A DNA stretch of 64,000 nucleotides, taken from NCBI RefSeq assembly GCF_014698835.1, contig NZ_JACJTU010000007.1, forward strand, positions 186,001 to 250,000. Direction: 5' to 3'. A model generated the notes under the pieces. It made no database searches. It was not told the origin of the DNA and was given only the letters and a program-made list of their open reading frames with translations. Origin of the DNA: Nostoc paludosum FACHB-159 (GTDB lineage Bacteria > Cyanobacteriota > Cyanobacteriia > Cyanobacteriales > Nostocaceae). Made by a program: the position numbers and the translations under genes. Shown in pieces: positions 7,426 to 15,426 of this stretch (its first letter is position 1; each line of letters starts with the position of its first letter).

Positions 7426-9420
7426 ATGGTTACTAAATTTGGTACTAATTTCAACGACAACGGCACAATTCAAAACGGAATACTTTACCCTACCCTCACA
7501 GGCACTGATGGCGACGATCGCATTTCTGGATTGGCAGGTAACGATATTATAGATGGTGCCGCTGGGAATGATAGCCTTTGGGGTGATGGTGGTAACGACT
7601 TGTTACGGGGCGGCGATGGAATTGACTGGTTATCAGGTGGTGATGGTAACGATACCATAATTGGCGATCGCGGTAATGACACCTTCGTTGGTGGAGCCGG
7701 AAACGACCGACTCATCTGGAACAACGGTGATGGCAGCGACAAAATGAGTGGCAATGCTGGCTACGATGTAATCGAAGTCAATGGTGCGGGTGCTGCCGGG
7801 GATACCTTCCGCTTGCAAGGTGATGCCCAAGGTAGAGCCATCTTTGACCGCTTGAACTTAGTACCTTTCACCTTAACTGTAGACACTGCCGAAAAATTTG
7901 AAATCAACGGTCAAGGTGGCGATGACATCTTGGATGTTAACAGCTTGGCTGGCACTAGCATTGCAAGTGTACAATTTACAGGCGGTGCAGGCAATGACTT
8001 GCTCGATGGTGCTGATACAGCTACACCGTTAGTTGGTTATGGCAACGAAGGCAATGACACCCTCAAGGGTGGCGCTGGAACTGACAGCCTTTCGGGCGAT
8101 GCTGGTAACGACTTGTTACGGGGCGGCGATGGAATTGACTGGTTATCAGGTGGTGATGGTAACGATACCATAATTGGCGATCGCGGTAATGACATCTTCG
8201 TTGGTGGAGCCGGAAACGACCGACTCATCTGGAACAACGGTGATGGCAGCGACAAAATGAGTGGCAATGCTGGCTACGATGTCATCGAAGTCAATGGTGC
8301 GGCGGCCGCCGGCGATACCTTCCGCTTGCAAGGTGATGCCCAAGGTAGAGCCATCTTTGACCGCTTGAACTTAGTACCTTTCACCTTAAGTGTAGACACT
8401 GCCGAAAAATTTGAAATCAACGGTCAAGGCGGCGATGACATCTTGGATGTTAACAGCTTGGCTGGCACTAGCATTGCAAGTGTGCAATTTACAGGTGGTG
8501 CAGGCAATGACTTGCTTGATGGTGCTGATACAACTACGCCGTTAGTTGGTTATGGCAACGAAGGTAATGACACCCTCAAGGGTGGCGCTGGAACTGACAG
8601 TCTTTCGGGTGATACTGGTAACGACTTGTTACGTGGCGGTGATGGGATTGATTGGTTATCAGGTGGTGATGGCAACGATACCATAATTGGCGATCGCGGT
8701 AATGACATCTTCGTTGGTGGAGCCGGAAACGACCGACTCATCTGGAACAACGGTGATGGCAGCGACAAAATGAGTGGCAATGCTGGCTACGATGTCATCG
8801 AAGTCAATGGTGCGGCGGCCGCCGGCGATACCTTCCGCTTGCAAGGTGATGCCCAAGGTAGAGCCATCTTTGACCGCTTGAACTTAGTACCTTTCACCTT
8901 AACTGTAGACACTGCCGAAAAATTTGAAATCAACGGTCAAGGTGGCGATGACATCTTGGATGTTAACAGCTTGGCTGGCACTAGTATTGCAAGTGTGCAA
9001 TTTACAGGTGGTGCAGGCAATGACTTGCTTGATGGTCGTGGCACATCTACGCCGTTAGTTGGCTATGGCAACGAGGGCAATGACATACTTTATGGCGGCA
9101 ATGGAAATGACACCCTCTACGGTGATGCTGGCAATGACTATCTTGCTGGTGGTAAAGGAAATGACGTACTCTCTGGCGGTTTAGGCGCAGATAAATTTTA
9201 CTTTGAGTCTAAGCTCAACGGCATAGACATTATCACAGATTTCCAATATGCACAGGGAGATAAAGTGTTAGTCAGCAAAATTGGCTTTGGTGTTAGTAAC
9301 CTAAGTCAGTTCAGCTATGACAACATCACTGGTGGTTTGTCTTACCAAGGACAGTTGTTTGCAACTCTAGAGAATAAACCTGCTGGCTTCTCAATTAGTA
9401 CAGACGTTGTGCTGGTCTAA
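7426..9420 (+). CDS. Large RTX calcium-binding secreted protein with three 171-residue repeats
   Basis: 664 residues, Gly/Asp-rich, full of RTX nonapeptides (GGxGxDxLx, e.g. GGDGNDTIIGDRGNDTF), which bind Ca2+ in parallel beta-rolls after secretion. Three almost identical 171-residue blocks each hold an RTX roll followed by a non-RTX segment (WNNGDGSDKMSGNAGYDVIE and so on). The C-terminus (LFATLENKPAGFSISTDVVLV) resembles the uncleaved C-terminal type I secretion signals of cyanobacterial calcium-binding proteins. The start has an AAGGAA site at 7411-7416. Probably exported by the type I system at 37.7-44.0 kb (inference). Function could be surface matrix or adhesion. Confidence 0.9.
   Translation: MVTKFGTNFNDNGTIQNGILYPTLTGTDGDDRISGLAGNDIIDGAAGNDSLWGDGGNDLLRGGDGIDWLSGGDGNDTIIGDRGNDTFVGGAGNDRLIWNNGDGSDKMSGNAGYDVIEVNGAGAAGDTFRLQGDAQGRAIFDRLNLVPFTLTVDTAEKFEINGQGGDDILDVNSLAGTSIASVQFTGGAGNDLLDGADTATPLVGYGNEGNDTLKGGAGTDSLSGDAGNDLLRGGDGIDWLSGGDGNDTIIGDRGNDIFVGGAGNDRLIWNNGDGSDKMSGNAGYDVIEVNGAAAAGDTFRLQGDAQGRAIFDRLNLVPFTLSVDTAEKFEINGQGGDDILDVNSLAGTSIASVQFTGGAGNDLLDGADTTTPLVGYGNEGNDTLKGGAGTDSLSGDTGNDLLRGGDGIDWLSGGDGNDTIIGDRGNDIFVGGAGNDRLIWNNGDGSDKMSGNAGYDVIEVNGAAAAGDTFRLQGDAQGRAIFDRLNLVPFTLTVDTAEKFEINGQGGDDILDVNSLAGTSIASVQFTGGAGNDLLDGRGTSTPLVGYGNEGNDILYGGNGNDTLYGDAGNDYLAGGKGNDVLSGGLGADKFYFESKLNGIDIITDFQYAQGDKVLVSKIGFGVSNLSQFSYDNITGGLSYQGQLFATLENKPAGFSISTDVVLV
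7591..9085 (+). repeat. Three direct 513-bp repeats inside the RTX gene
   Basis: Units begin at 7591, 8104 and 8617 (exact 513-bp period, in frame). They are near-identical in DNA, with changes mostly at synonymous sites and a few replacements such as GAGAAGD to GAAAAGD. The third unit diverges after about 9085. Such identity points to recent duplication or continuing homogenisation. Confidence 0.95.
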
Positions 9421-9511
9421 GAAATTTGCAATTCGTAGTCACCCAATGGGCTACGCTAACGCAATTGTAGACGTAATTAAATAATCGATCTATTTGAGAT
9501 ATAACCTTACG

Positions 9512-9552
9512 CCACTTGCTCTACTTATACTTTGCCCAAGTAGAGCAAGTGG
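9512..9552 (+). terminator. Strong hairpin downstream of the RTX gene
   Basis: CCACTTGCTCTACTT and its perfect complement AAGTAGAGCAAGTGG form a 15-bp stem with an 11-nt loop, 91 bp past the RTX stop and followed by TTCTTCAATTTATT. Otherwise nothing was recognised in the 429-bp gap 9421-9849 except the upstream AAGGAA site of the next gene. Confidence 0.7.
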
Positions 9553-9849
9553 TTCTTCAATTTATTGATGAAATACACGCGTAAGGGCACAGCCATGTTC
9601 CCTACGATTATCTGTACCTCACTCCCAGAGCAATCTGCTATATGAAATCCCTATTGCCTTTTATAGCAACTGTCCAATTCAAAATTTACTCAGCATAAAC
9701 TTCTGTAGCTCACGTATGGATAAGTGTGACAACTAGTTGCTGAAGATAACATGAGTTTCTCAAATACTCATACTAACCAGTCTTCATTTTAGCTTGTTGC
9801 GATCGCTCTCAAGTTCTGGATTAACTAACTTCAACAAGGAAAATACACA

Positions 9850-10488
9850 ATGGCTATTATACAAGGACAAGCAACCAATGGAAATGACATCATCATTGCT
9901 GATGGAGCTAATGACTTTATCGATGGTCTACTAGGCATTGACCTTATTAACGGTGGTTCGGGCAACGACATCATCTTCGGTAGGGGTGGCAATGACATAA
10001 TTCTCGGTGCTGCCGGCAATGACTTCATTAACGGTGGCGCGGACAATGACGACCTTAGTGGTGGCGCGGGCAATGACACCCTTTTCGGTAGCTCCGGCAA
10101 TGACACCGTTTTCGGTGGCTCCGGCAGTGACTCCCTCAGTGGTGGCACCGGCAATGATATTCTCATAGGCTTTAATGGAGTTAATGGAAATGAGTTAGAC
10201 ACTCTCAGGGGTGGTTCTGGAGCCGACACGTTTGCGCTCGGAGATAAAGCCCGTTCCTTCTACCTCAATTCAGCCGGCTCTAGTTTTGCCACAATTGTTG
10301 ATTTCGATTTCAGTCAGGGTGACAAGATTCGAGTTAACGGTAGTGTCTTTGGCTACACATTAAACAAGAACATTAATGTGTCTGGTGGTTCCGCATTAGA
10401 CACGCAAATTTTCAGAAACGGCGATCTGATTGCGGTTGTGCAAGACAATACTAATGTGTTTGCTTCCCTCGACTTTGTTACAGCTTAG
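9850..10488 (+). CDS. Small RTX calcium-binding protein
   Basis: 212 residues. Residues about 10-105 are continuous RTX nonapeptides ([19 protein letters not shown] and others); residues about 130-212 form the typical C-terminal region of cyanobacterial haemolysin-like calcium-binding proteins, with [15 protein letters not shown] and the ending [14 protein letters not shown]. An AACAAGGAAA site precedes the ATG. Expected to leave the cell by type I secretion. After the stop comes the same hairpin-plus-isomerase arrangement seen downstream of the PPC protein at 38.4 kb, so this gene may once have headed a secretion locus. Confidence 0.9.
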   Translation: MAIIQGQATNGNDIIIADGANDFIDGLLGIDLINGGSGNDIIFGRGGNDIILGAAGNDFINGGADNDDLSGGAGNDTLFGSSGNDTVFGGSGSDSLSGGTGNDILIGFNGVNGNELDTLRGGSGADTFALGDKARSFYLNSAGSSFATIVDFDFSQGDKIRVNGSVFGYTLNKNINVSGGSALDTQIFRNGDLIAVVQDNTNVFASLDFVTA

Positions 10489-10498
10489 ATTGAGGTAA

Positions 10499-10527
10499 TT
10501 GAAAGCACTGCTGTACAATGCTTTCAA
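10499..10527 (+). terminator. Hairpin after small RTX gene (GAAAGCA type)
   Basis: TTGAAAGCA and TGCTTTCAA form a 9-bp stem 10 bp after the stop. An almost identical hairpin follows the PPC gene (38454-38482), also preceded by GGTAA. Confidence 0.75.
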
Positions 10528-10615
10528 GAAGCAGTTAGAACTTTTAGCAACACGCAAGCTGAGAATTGAAAAATTCAAACAAGCAATGTGGGAACGGCAG
10601 TTAGCATTAGATGTA
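10526..10615 (+). pseudogene. Fragment of parvulin-like peptidylprolyl isomerase
   Basis: About 28 codons reading KQLELLATRKLRIEKFKQ then AMWERQLA match residues about 87-115 of the intact isomerase at 38578-39369 (EQLELFATRKLRVEKFKQ then ITWGHQLE). Both ends of the gene are missing: the 5' part has been deleted up to the hairpin and the 3' part is replaced by a dispersed palindrome. It is a relic of a second secretion-accessory gene next to the RTX genes. Confidence 0.8.
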
Positions 10616-10647
10616 GGTAGGGTTGAACAACGCGAAACCCAACCTAC
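10613..10647 (+). terminator. Dispersed palindrome followed by T8
   Basis: GTAGGTAGGGTT and AAACCCAACCTAC pair across AACAACGCG, followed by a run of eight T (10649-10656). It is a common cyanobacterial repeat form and would work as an intrinsic terminator. Confidence 0.7.
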
Positions 10648-10721
10648 ATTTTTTTTGCAATATTTTAAACTTGCCACGCTACTAAGTATATTTCAAAAAT
10701 CAAATATGAGTTCTATATAAG

Positions 10722-10751
10722 TTCAGTAGACCGAAAAGTTTTGCGATCGCT
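10722..10751 (+). repeat. Left terminal inverted repeat of the ISH3-like element
   Basis: Begins TTCAGTAGACCGAAAAGTTT and runs into a HIP1 octamer GCGATCGC. 29 of 30 bases match the reverse complement of 12217-12246. Confidence 0.9.
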
Positions 10752-10857
10752 AAAAAATAGTAGTCTGTGATACCGTTTATTCAGGAATGTACAACAGCCG
10801 ATTTCGAGAGAAAAACTATAAGTTGAACTTATAGAAATAATGGCGAAACGACCAAAA

Positions 10858-12007
10858 TCAGCCGGACGGTAAATAAATTTCGCAGGCTACTCCATAGTTA
10901 CGGTCTATTACTTGGCGTAAAAATTCAAGCATCTGTTTGAGAGTAAATAGATGAGAAAAAACTTGTCTAGTGCTTCTTTTTAAACGGCTAATATAATGCC
11001 ATACTAGATAAATCCAAACATTAATAATTAAGAATGCCAAAGCTACAAATAAAAGCCGAATTGTGGGATTTTTGATAGTAGTTTTGATGCGGCACTGGTT
11101 TTTCATACGATAACTACTCTCAATCCCAAAACGTAGACGATAGTCATCATGTATAAGCTGCAAAGTTAGCTTAACTTTATAAACAGCGTAAACAAAAAAT
11201 TCCCGCCCATGCTCTCGTCTTTTACCATTTTTATATGTACAAACTATCCACACACTAAAAGTTACTGAACCATATTTATCGCTGTTTAAAGTGTAACTGG
11301 TTTTGTAGCTACGCCTACCTCTAATTCATTGTTTAGTTCCTCCATGTTTGCCTCGAATAATAGCTGGCATTTCAAATGGAATATCTAAAGCTTGTAACCA
11401 TCTGATGACAGGGACACAGAAGAACTCACGGTCTAAATATAATCGTTCAATCTTCAGGTTTAAAGGCTCAATCAATGCTAAAAGATACGTGATAATTGCC
11501 ACCAAAGTGTTCTGTTGCTGAACAGCTTTGATAGAAGACAGTTACTCTTTTATGCTTCTTAACTACATAAATAGTAGCGTAGGCATAGAAAGAGCAAGTA
11601 CCATTTTTCGCTTGACTTCTATAAATATATGGTGCTTCTAATGGGGATGGCTCACCATAATATGGCTGGAAGTTAAAATCGATGGCAATTTTCTGTTGTC
11701 CTTGTCGTATACCTGTTGGCAAGCGGCTTTGAAGTGCTTTATTTAAAGCCTCTTCCAATGAAGAAAGGTCTGAATATTTCTCCAAATGGTAACGAATATC
11801 ATTACTGGTCGGAACATTTTTTAGGACTTTAGTAGTGTTTTCAATACTATCTCTCTGGGTAGCAGCCCGAATTAAAATTTCAAAAATATTTTGTTGTTCA
11901 CACTTACCCTGAGTCTGAATTGGAAGATTCTCCGTTAAACAGTTAACCACTTCATTCAAGGTTTTACTATCAGTTAGAACTGGGGTAGTTGCAGTCATAG
12001 CTTGCAC
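10858..12007 (-). pseudogene. ISH3-family transposase, broken
   Basis: The frame from 12007 reads TATTPVLTDSKTLNEVVN and carries the first catalytic Asp in KIAIDFNFQPYYG. It runs off into SFSID-stop at 11468. Continuing in another frame gives LKIERLYLDREFF (second Asp), then GKHGGTK and an in-frame TGA, then IRGRRSYKT and RFGIESSYRMKNQ (the Glu), ending with two hydrophobic helices at 10858. So all three DDE regions are present but one frameshift (near 11,468-11,520) and at least one stop disable it. Confidence 0.85.
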
Positions 12008-12216
12008 CAGATATTTCTCTGGCTCAATTTTCCCGCAACTCCTTGGTAAAATTCCTGAAATAGCAGCAAAACATCGTTATGGTGCGACGTTTGCTCTGAT
12101 CTCTTCGCTTATTTATTAGCTTTACTTATGTTTCTATCTCAAAGTGAGACATGAGTTACTGATATCTAAAAGCACTACTTTTTCCAAAAATCCACTGAAG
12201 CAGGTATTCTTGACAG

Positions 12217-12246
12217 AGCGATCGCAAAACTTTTCAGTCTACTGAA
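12217..12246 (-). repeat. Right terminal inverted repeat of the ISH3-like element
   Basis: AGCGATCGCAAAACTTTTCA followed by GTCTACTGAA; reverse complement of the left end with a single C/T difference. Confidence 0.9.
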
Positions 12247-12337
12247 TTTAATACTCAAGATTATTGATCATTTCACTAAGTCTCTGATTAACTCAGCTCT
12301 GCTGGGTCATTTTGCATGGCTTAGTCTAAACTCCAGT
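12245..12337. repeat. 93-bp perfect direct repeat, copy A
   Basis: Identical base for base to 37,248-37,340. It includes the last five codons and stop of the IS4-type transposase on the minus strand (TGGAGTTTAGACTAA read antisense) and about 75 bp beyond it. Copy B lacks the rest of the IS4 gene; copy A has the ISH3-like inverted repeat directly at its left edge. Confidence 0.95.
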
Positions 12338-12483
12338 AAGTAGTTCCAGCCGACCACATCAAACTACGAAGTAGATTGTAAGCAAGCAAATAAACATAAA
12401 TTTCTTTGCGTACCATTGAAGGAGTTTTACATCGTAAAACATCCATTCCTAAGGTAGTTTTGAGATGTCTTAAATCTAATTTG
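12321..12483 (-). pseudogene. C-terminal fragment of an IS4-family transposase
   Basis: Reads LDLRHLKTTLGMDVLRCKTP then SMVRKEIYVYLLAYNLLRSLMW, the conserved end of IS4-type DDE transposases, and stops at 12321. Upstream of LDLRH the sequence no longer looks like a transposase, so everything N-terminal including the catalytic residues has been lost. Confidence 0.8.
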
Positions 12484-12790
12484 ATGAGGTGTTGTAACAC
12501 ATCTATAAAACTGCTTTGGCGAGCGCGGCTGGAAGCTACCCAAGTTTGAATCTGGCTGTGAGCAGAAACTAAACTGCCCAGTCGTGTGATTAAGTTGCGA
12601 TAAGCACCTTCTGGACTAATGCCTAAGTAGCGTTGATGTAAAATTTTCCAGCGATACTCCATTGCTTGCTTGGCAACCTCAAGTTCTTTTGGTTGAAGTA
12701 ATTGCAACCGTTTTAAATCCTTTGCTAACAGCCAACGAACAATACTGTCTCTGGTAGTAGCACTTTGTTGTGGACATTCCTGTGCTAGGT
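12484..12790 (-). other. Unassigned coding fragment fused in frame to the IS4 tail
   Basis: In frame with the IS4 remnant, the minus strand reads TTRDSIVRWLLAKDLKRLQ, then MEYRWKILHQRYLG, AYRNLITRLGSLV and QTWVASSRARQSSFIDVLQ: a well-formed helical protein segment of about 100 residues that I cannot name. It has no start of its own; the frame continues upstream only into antisense of the group II intron remnant. It is probably a piece of a host gene trapped between mobile elements. Confidence 0.5.
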
Positions 12791-12799
12791 GGTTAAGAC

Positions 12800-12996
12800 A
12801 CATACAAGTGCAAGGAATCCGTAGCCCATTTGATGGTGACTGGGTGTACTGGAGTTCCAGAATGGGTAAACATCCTGAAGCGCCCACAAGGGGTGTGTTT
12901 GTCAAGCACCAAATCATTGAGGAGCCGTGTGAAATTAACGTTTCATGCACGGTTTTGTAGCCGAGTCAGAGAGGTGACTTTCTGGCTTAGGCATCC
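12800..12996 (+). mobile_element. Group II intron 3' remnant (domains V and VI, part of IV)
   Basis: A 34-nt domain V is at 12922-12955, followed by a domain VI-like hairpin (about 12958-12985: AGCC..CAGA-GAG-loop-CUU-UCUG-GCU) and the likely 3' splice end near 12990-12998. Upstream sequence such as TTCCAGAATGGGTAAACATC is consistent with domain IV downstream of a lost reverse transcriptase. No intron-encoded protein or 5' end is present here. The junction with the RTX-like gene is within a few bases of that gene's stop, so the intron may have inserted in its C-terminal region. Left limit is approximate. Confidence 0.7.
12922..12955 (+). ncRNA. Group II intron domain V
   Basis: Exactly 34 nt: GAGCCGTG pairs with CACGGTTT, a two-nucleotide bulge (TG) follows, then TGAAAT pairs with GTTTCA under a TAAC tetraloop. 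The AGC catalytic triad is at positions 2-4. This is the signature of the group II ribozyme active site. Confidence 0.82.
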
Positions 12997-12998
12997 AA

Positions 12999-14336
12999 CT
13001 AGCTCTGTTGAGCAACGCCAAAAAAGGCAATTTCCTCAACATTCAATACATTCAACGTGAACTGATTGCGCTTAATAGTGTAATTGTTCGAGCTGCCTAG
13101 AATAGTGTAATCACTTTTGAAATCAGGCAAAATTAGCTTGTCCGATCCCGAACCACCATTGATCGTAGCATTACCGTAACCAATATCAAATGTGTCAGCT
13201 CCACATCCACCTTTAAGCAAGACATTGGCAATAGCGCCCCCTTGGTCTGAAATGGCATTACCGCTATCATCAATTCGACGGGCTTTGAAATAATCGTTAC
13301 CGTTTCCGCCATTAATCGTGCCACCTTGGATGCCAATGCTGCTACCATACCCAGTAAGGCTATCATCTCCTGCCCCTCCACAGATGATGCCATTAGTATT
13401 AACAATACCTATGCCTTTACTAATGCCAGTACCGACAAGGGTATCGTTGCCATCGCCTAAACTGATGCTACCACTGTTAACAATGCCTGTACCTACACCA
13501 GGTTCATAATCCCCATTAGGGCCATTTTCCCCTCCACCGCCGGTGCCTGTGCCAAAGATTAAGTCGTTTCCCTGCCCTCCACTGATCGTGCTACCCTTAC
13601 TGTTAGAGATGCCTATACCGTTACCTGAAGGTGTATTAAGCCTATCGGGCCCTGCTGACGCGTTACCGCCCTTGCCGATACCAGTAATAGAATCGTTTCC
13701 AAGACCTCCACTAATAACGCTACCATCACTGTTGAAGATGCCTGTACCATCTCCTCCCAAATAATAAGCACCAGTTCCAGTTCCGGAGATGGAATCCTTC
13801 CCTTCTCCTCCATTAATATTGCTGCCACCACTGTTGAAGATTCCTATACCAGCAGATCTGAGAGATTCTCCATTTCCAGTTCCAAAGATAGAGTCGTCCC
13901 CAAATCCTCCATCAATGCGGCTATCCTGAGTATTATTGATGCCTTTAGCAAAGCCTCTGTTTCCGATTCCCTTGATCAAATCTTTTCCGTCTCCTCCATT
14001 AATGTAGCCGCCTTGAGTGTTAGAGATACCTATACCAGGTGCAGAGCCTAGATAGTCGAAACCGCCAGTGCCAGTGCCAGAGATAGTATCATCTCCTTTC
14101 CCTGCATTGATGATGCCACTGTTAGCAATGCCTGTGCCTGCGCCCTCACTGCTGAAATTTTCGTTGCGACCAGTGGCACTACCCTTGATAGTGTCGTTAC
14201 CTCCTCTAGTATCGATGACTCCGTTTTTTAGAACCTCAATTCCAATTGCTGGTAATGCATTATCCTCTTGTCCCACCACTAGATCAGAACCAGAAGTGCC
14301 TAAGAATGGGGGCAAAGAAACAATTAGTCTGGACAT
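12999..14336 (-). CDS. RTX-like calcium-binding repeat protein
   Basis: 445 residues. From about residue 45 to 330 it is built from variable-length units of the form GxGTGIxNSxGSxIxGGxGNDSIxGTGxG, i.e. RTX-type GGxGND turns alternating with GIGIFNS beta strands. The N-terminus SRLIVSLPPFLGTSGSDLVVG and C-terminal SGSDKLILPDFKSDYTI resemble other cyanobacterial haemolysin-type proteins. It ends GVAQQS-stop directly at a group II intron remnant, so the natural C-terminus, usually the secretion signal, may be lost. Lies between transposase wrecks; likely cargo or an island resident. Confidence 0.8.
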   Translation of the reverse strand: MSRLIVSLPPFLGTSGSDLVVGQEDNALPAIGIEVLKNGVIDTRGGNDTIKGSATGRNENFSSEGAGTGIANSGIINAGKGDDTISGTGTGGFDYLGSAPGIGISNTQGGYINGGDGKDLIKGIGNRGFAKGINNTQDSRIDGGFGDDSIFGTGNGESLRSAGIGIFNSGGSNINGGEGKDSISGTGTGAYYLGGDGTGIFNSDGSVISGGLGNDSITGIGKGGNASAGPDRLNTPSGNGIGISNSKGSTISGGQGNDLIFGTGTGGGGENGPNGDYEPGVGTGIVNSGSISLGDGNDTLVGTGISKGIGIVNTNGIICGGAGDDSLTGYGSSIGIQGGTINGGNGNDYFKARRIDDSGNAISDQGGAIANVLLKGGCGADTFDIGYGNATINGGSGSDKLILPDFKSDYTILGSSNNYTIKRNQFTLNVLNVEEIAFFGVAQQS

Positions 14337-14343
14337 AATATAA

Positions 14344-14720
14344 TTTTTCGCTGTGTGTGATGTGTGTAACTTTCAGCAAGCCGTAACTTTGGGTATGCGC
14401 TTAAGCCTGCACACTGTTTGTTTAATTTGCTATTTTCTCTGTACGTACAATAACACCTTTAGAACAGCTCCTTCCTTATTTCATGGGAATGAAGTATTCT
14501 TATGGAAATCTCCCGAGCTTTTTTACAGGACGTTGAAAACAGGTCATCTAATCCAAGCGCTTCAGGCATCACCAATCAACCCCGTAGGGCGTGTTTTCAA
14601 ACTCGTTGTATCCTAAAAAATAGGCGATCGCAGGCAGAGTGTGTTGATGAATTGAGGCGAGTATTTAAGCATATCTACTGATTTAGAACAAAACAGATTT
14701 TAGGAATTAGTTACGAACAA
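14344..14720. other. Gap without a convincing gene
   Basis: 377 bp between the RTX-like gene and the first transposase remnant. An 87-codon plus-strand frame (14353-14616) begins in this gap but has no family signal and a composition unlike neighbours; I do not call it. The upstream end should carry the RTX-like gene promoter (minus strand). Confidence 0.5.
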
Positions 14721-15410
14721 TTGGAATCACTGCTAAATTGCGCCTTAAAACGACACCAAGACATCAAAGCTAAACAGGAGAGCCAGAAAATTAGAATCAA
14801 TGCGGCTGGTGGTGGTCGCAAAGAATTGTTATCAACCGAAGAACAGGTATGTTTATGCCTATTTTATCTCAGACAGATGCCAACATTTCAAGTGTTAGGA
14901 ATGCTGTTTAGCATTTCTAAGACAGAAGCCAACGATACTTTTCATTATTGGATACCAATACTGCGAGATATTTTACCCGCTAGTTTATTAGAGCAAGTCT
15001 CAAATAATGAAAGCGATTTAGTATTTGTTCAAGAAGTATTAACAAATTTTAGACTACTAGTGGATAGCTTGTAATAGCCAATATATAGGCATTCTGACCA
15101 ACAAGAGCAGCAAAAATATTTTTCTGGGAAGAAAAAACAGCATACATTAAAAAGTCTGATGATTGGCATACCAGAAGGCAAAGATATTGTAGAGGTGGAA
15201 GTAGGTGTTCCTGGGCCAACAGCAGATATAAAATTGTTTCGTCAATCTCAGCCAAAATTTGATAAATCTCAACCTTTTTCAGGTGATAAGGGATTTCAAG
15301 GTGGCGAAAACATCGCTACCCCTCATAAAAGAAAACCGAAACGAGAACTGACTCAACAGCAAAAGGATGAAAACAAAGCTTTGTCTAGTAATCGGATATT
15401 TATTGAACAT
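14721..15410 (+). pseudogene. DDE_Tnp_4 (IS5-group) transposase, broken and truncated
   Basis: First part (14694-15074) reads QILGISYEQLESLL, then AAGGGRKELLSTEEQVCLCL and a helix-turn-helix-like FQVLGMLFSISKTEANDTFHY. After a stop near 15072 and a frame change, 15159-15410 reads VEVGVPGPTADIKLFRQSQ, FSGDKGFQGG and SSNRIFIEHL, typical of the C-terminal half. An in-frame stop also lies just upstream of the first part. The gene ends abruptly at about 15410 where the IS630 transposase begins, so it was interrupted there. Confidence 0.82.
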
Positions 15411-15426
15411 TTAAGTACCTCAGAAA

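Larger units (their letters stand above)
10722..12246 (-). mobile_element. ISH3-like insertion sequence (degenerate, 1525 bp)
   Basis: Bounded by 30-bp terminal inverted repeats (10722-10751 and 12217-12246) identical but for one base, and containing one broken transposase on the minus strand. I do not see a target duplication: flanks are TATAAG on the left and TTTAAT on the right. The right end touches the 93-bp repeat that recurs at 37,248. Confidence 0.85.

Noticed and set aside
7485..8856. Long open frames antisense to the RTX genes (e.g. 7485-7754, 8037-8267, 9831-10229)
   Set aside because: They repeat at 513 bp with Pro/Ser-rich shadow translations of Gly/Asp codons and have no ribosome-binding sites.
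7426..10488. CRISPR array or phage-like repeat array
   Set aside because: The regular repeats are in-frame RTX codons with 27-bp and 513-bp periods, translated without interruption; there are no unique spacers and no Cas genes.
10499..10720. 73-residue gene after the small RTX gene
   Set aside because: Starts within a terminator hairpin, contains a fragment of the isomerase, and then reads through a dispersed palindrome with T8; better called a relic.
12321..12950. Single 209-residue protein
   Set aside because: It is a chimera of antisense intron sequence, an unassigned fragment and an IS4 tail.
12830..14343. Plus-strand frames opposite the RTX-like gene (13318-13509, 13543-13764, 14068-14343)
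   Set aside because: Pro/Leu/Ser-rich antisense translations of glycine repeats; no independent support.
14353..14616. 87-codon plus-strand gene
   Set aside because: No start signal, odd composition and no recognisable family; lies among IS remains.
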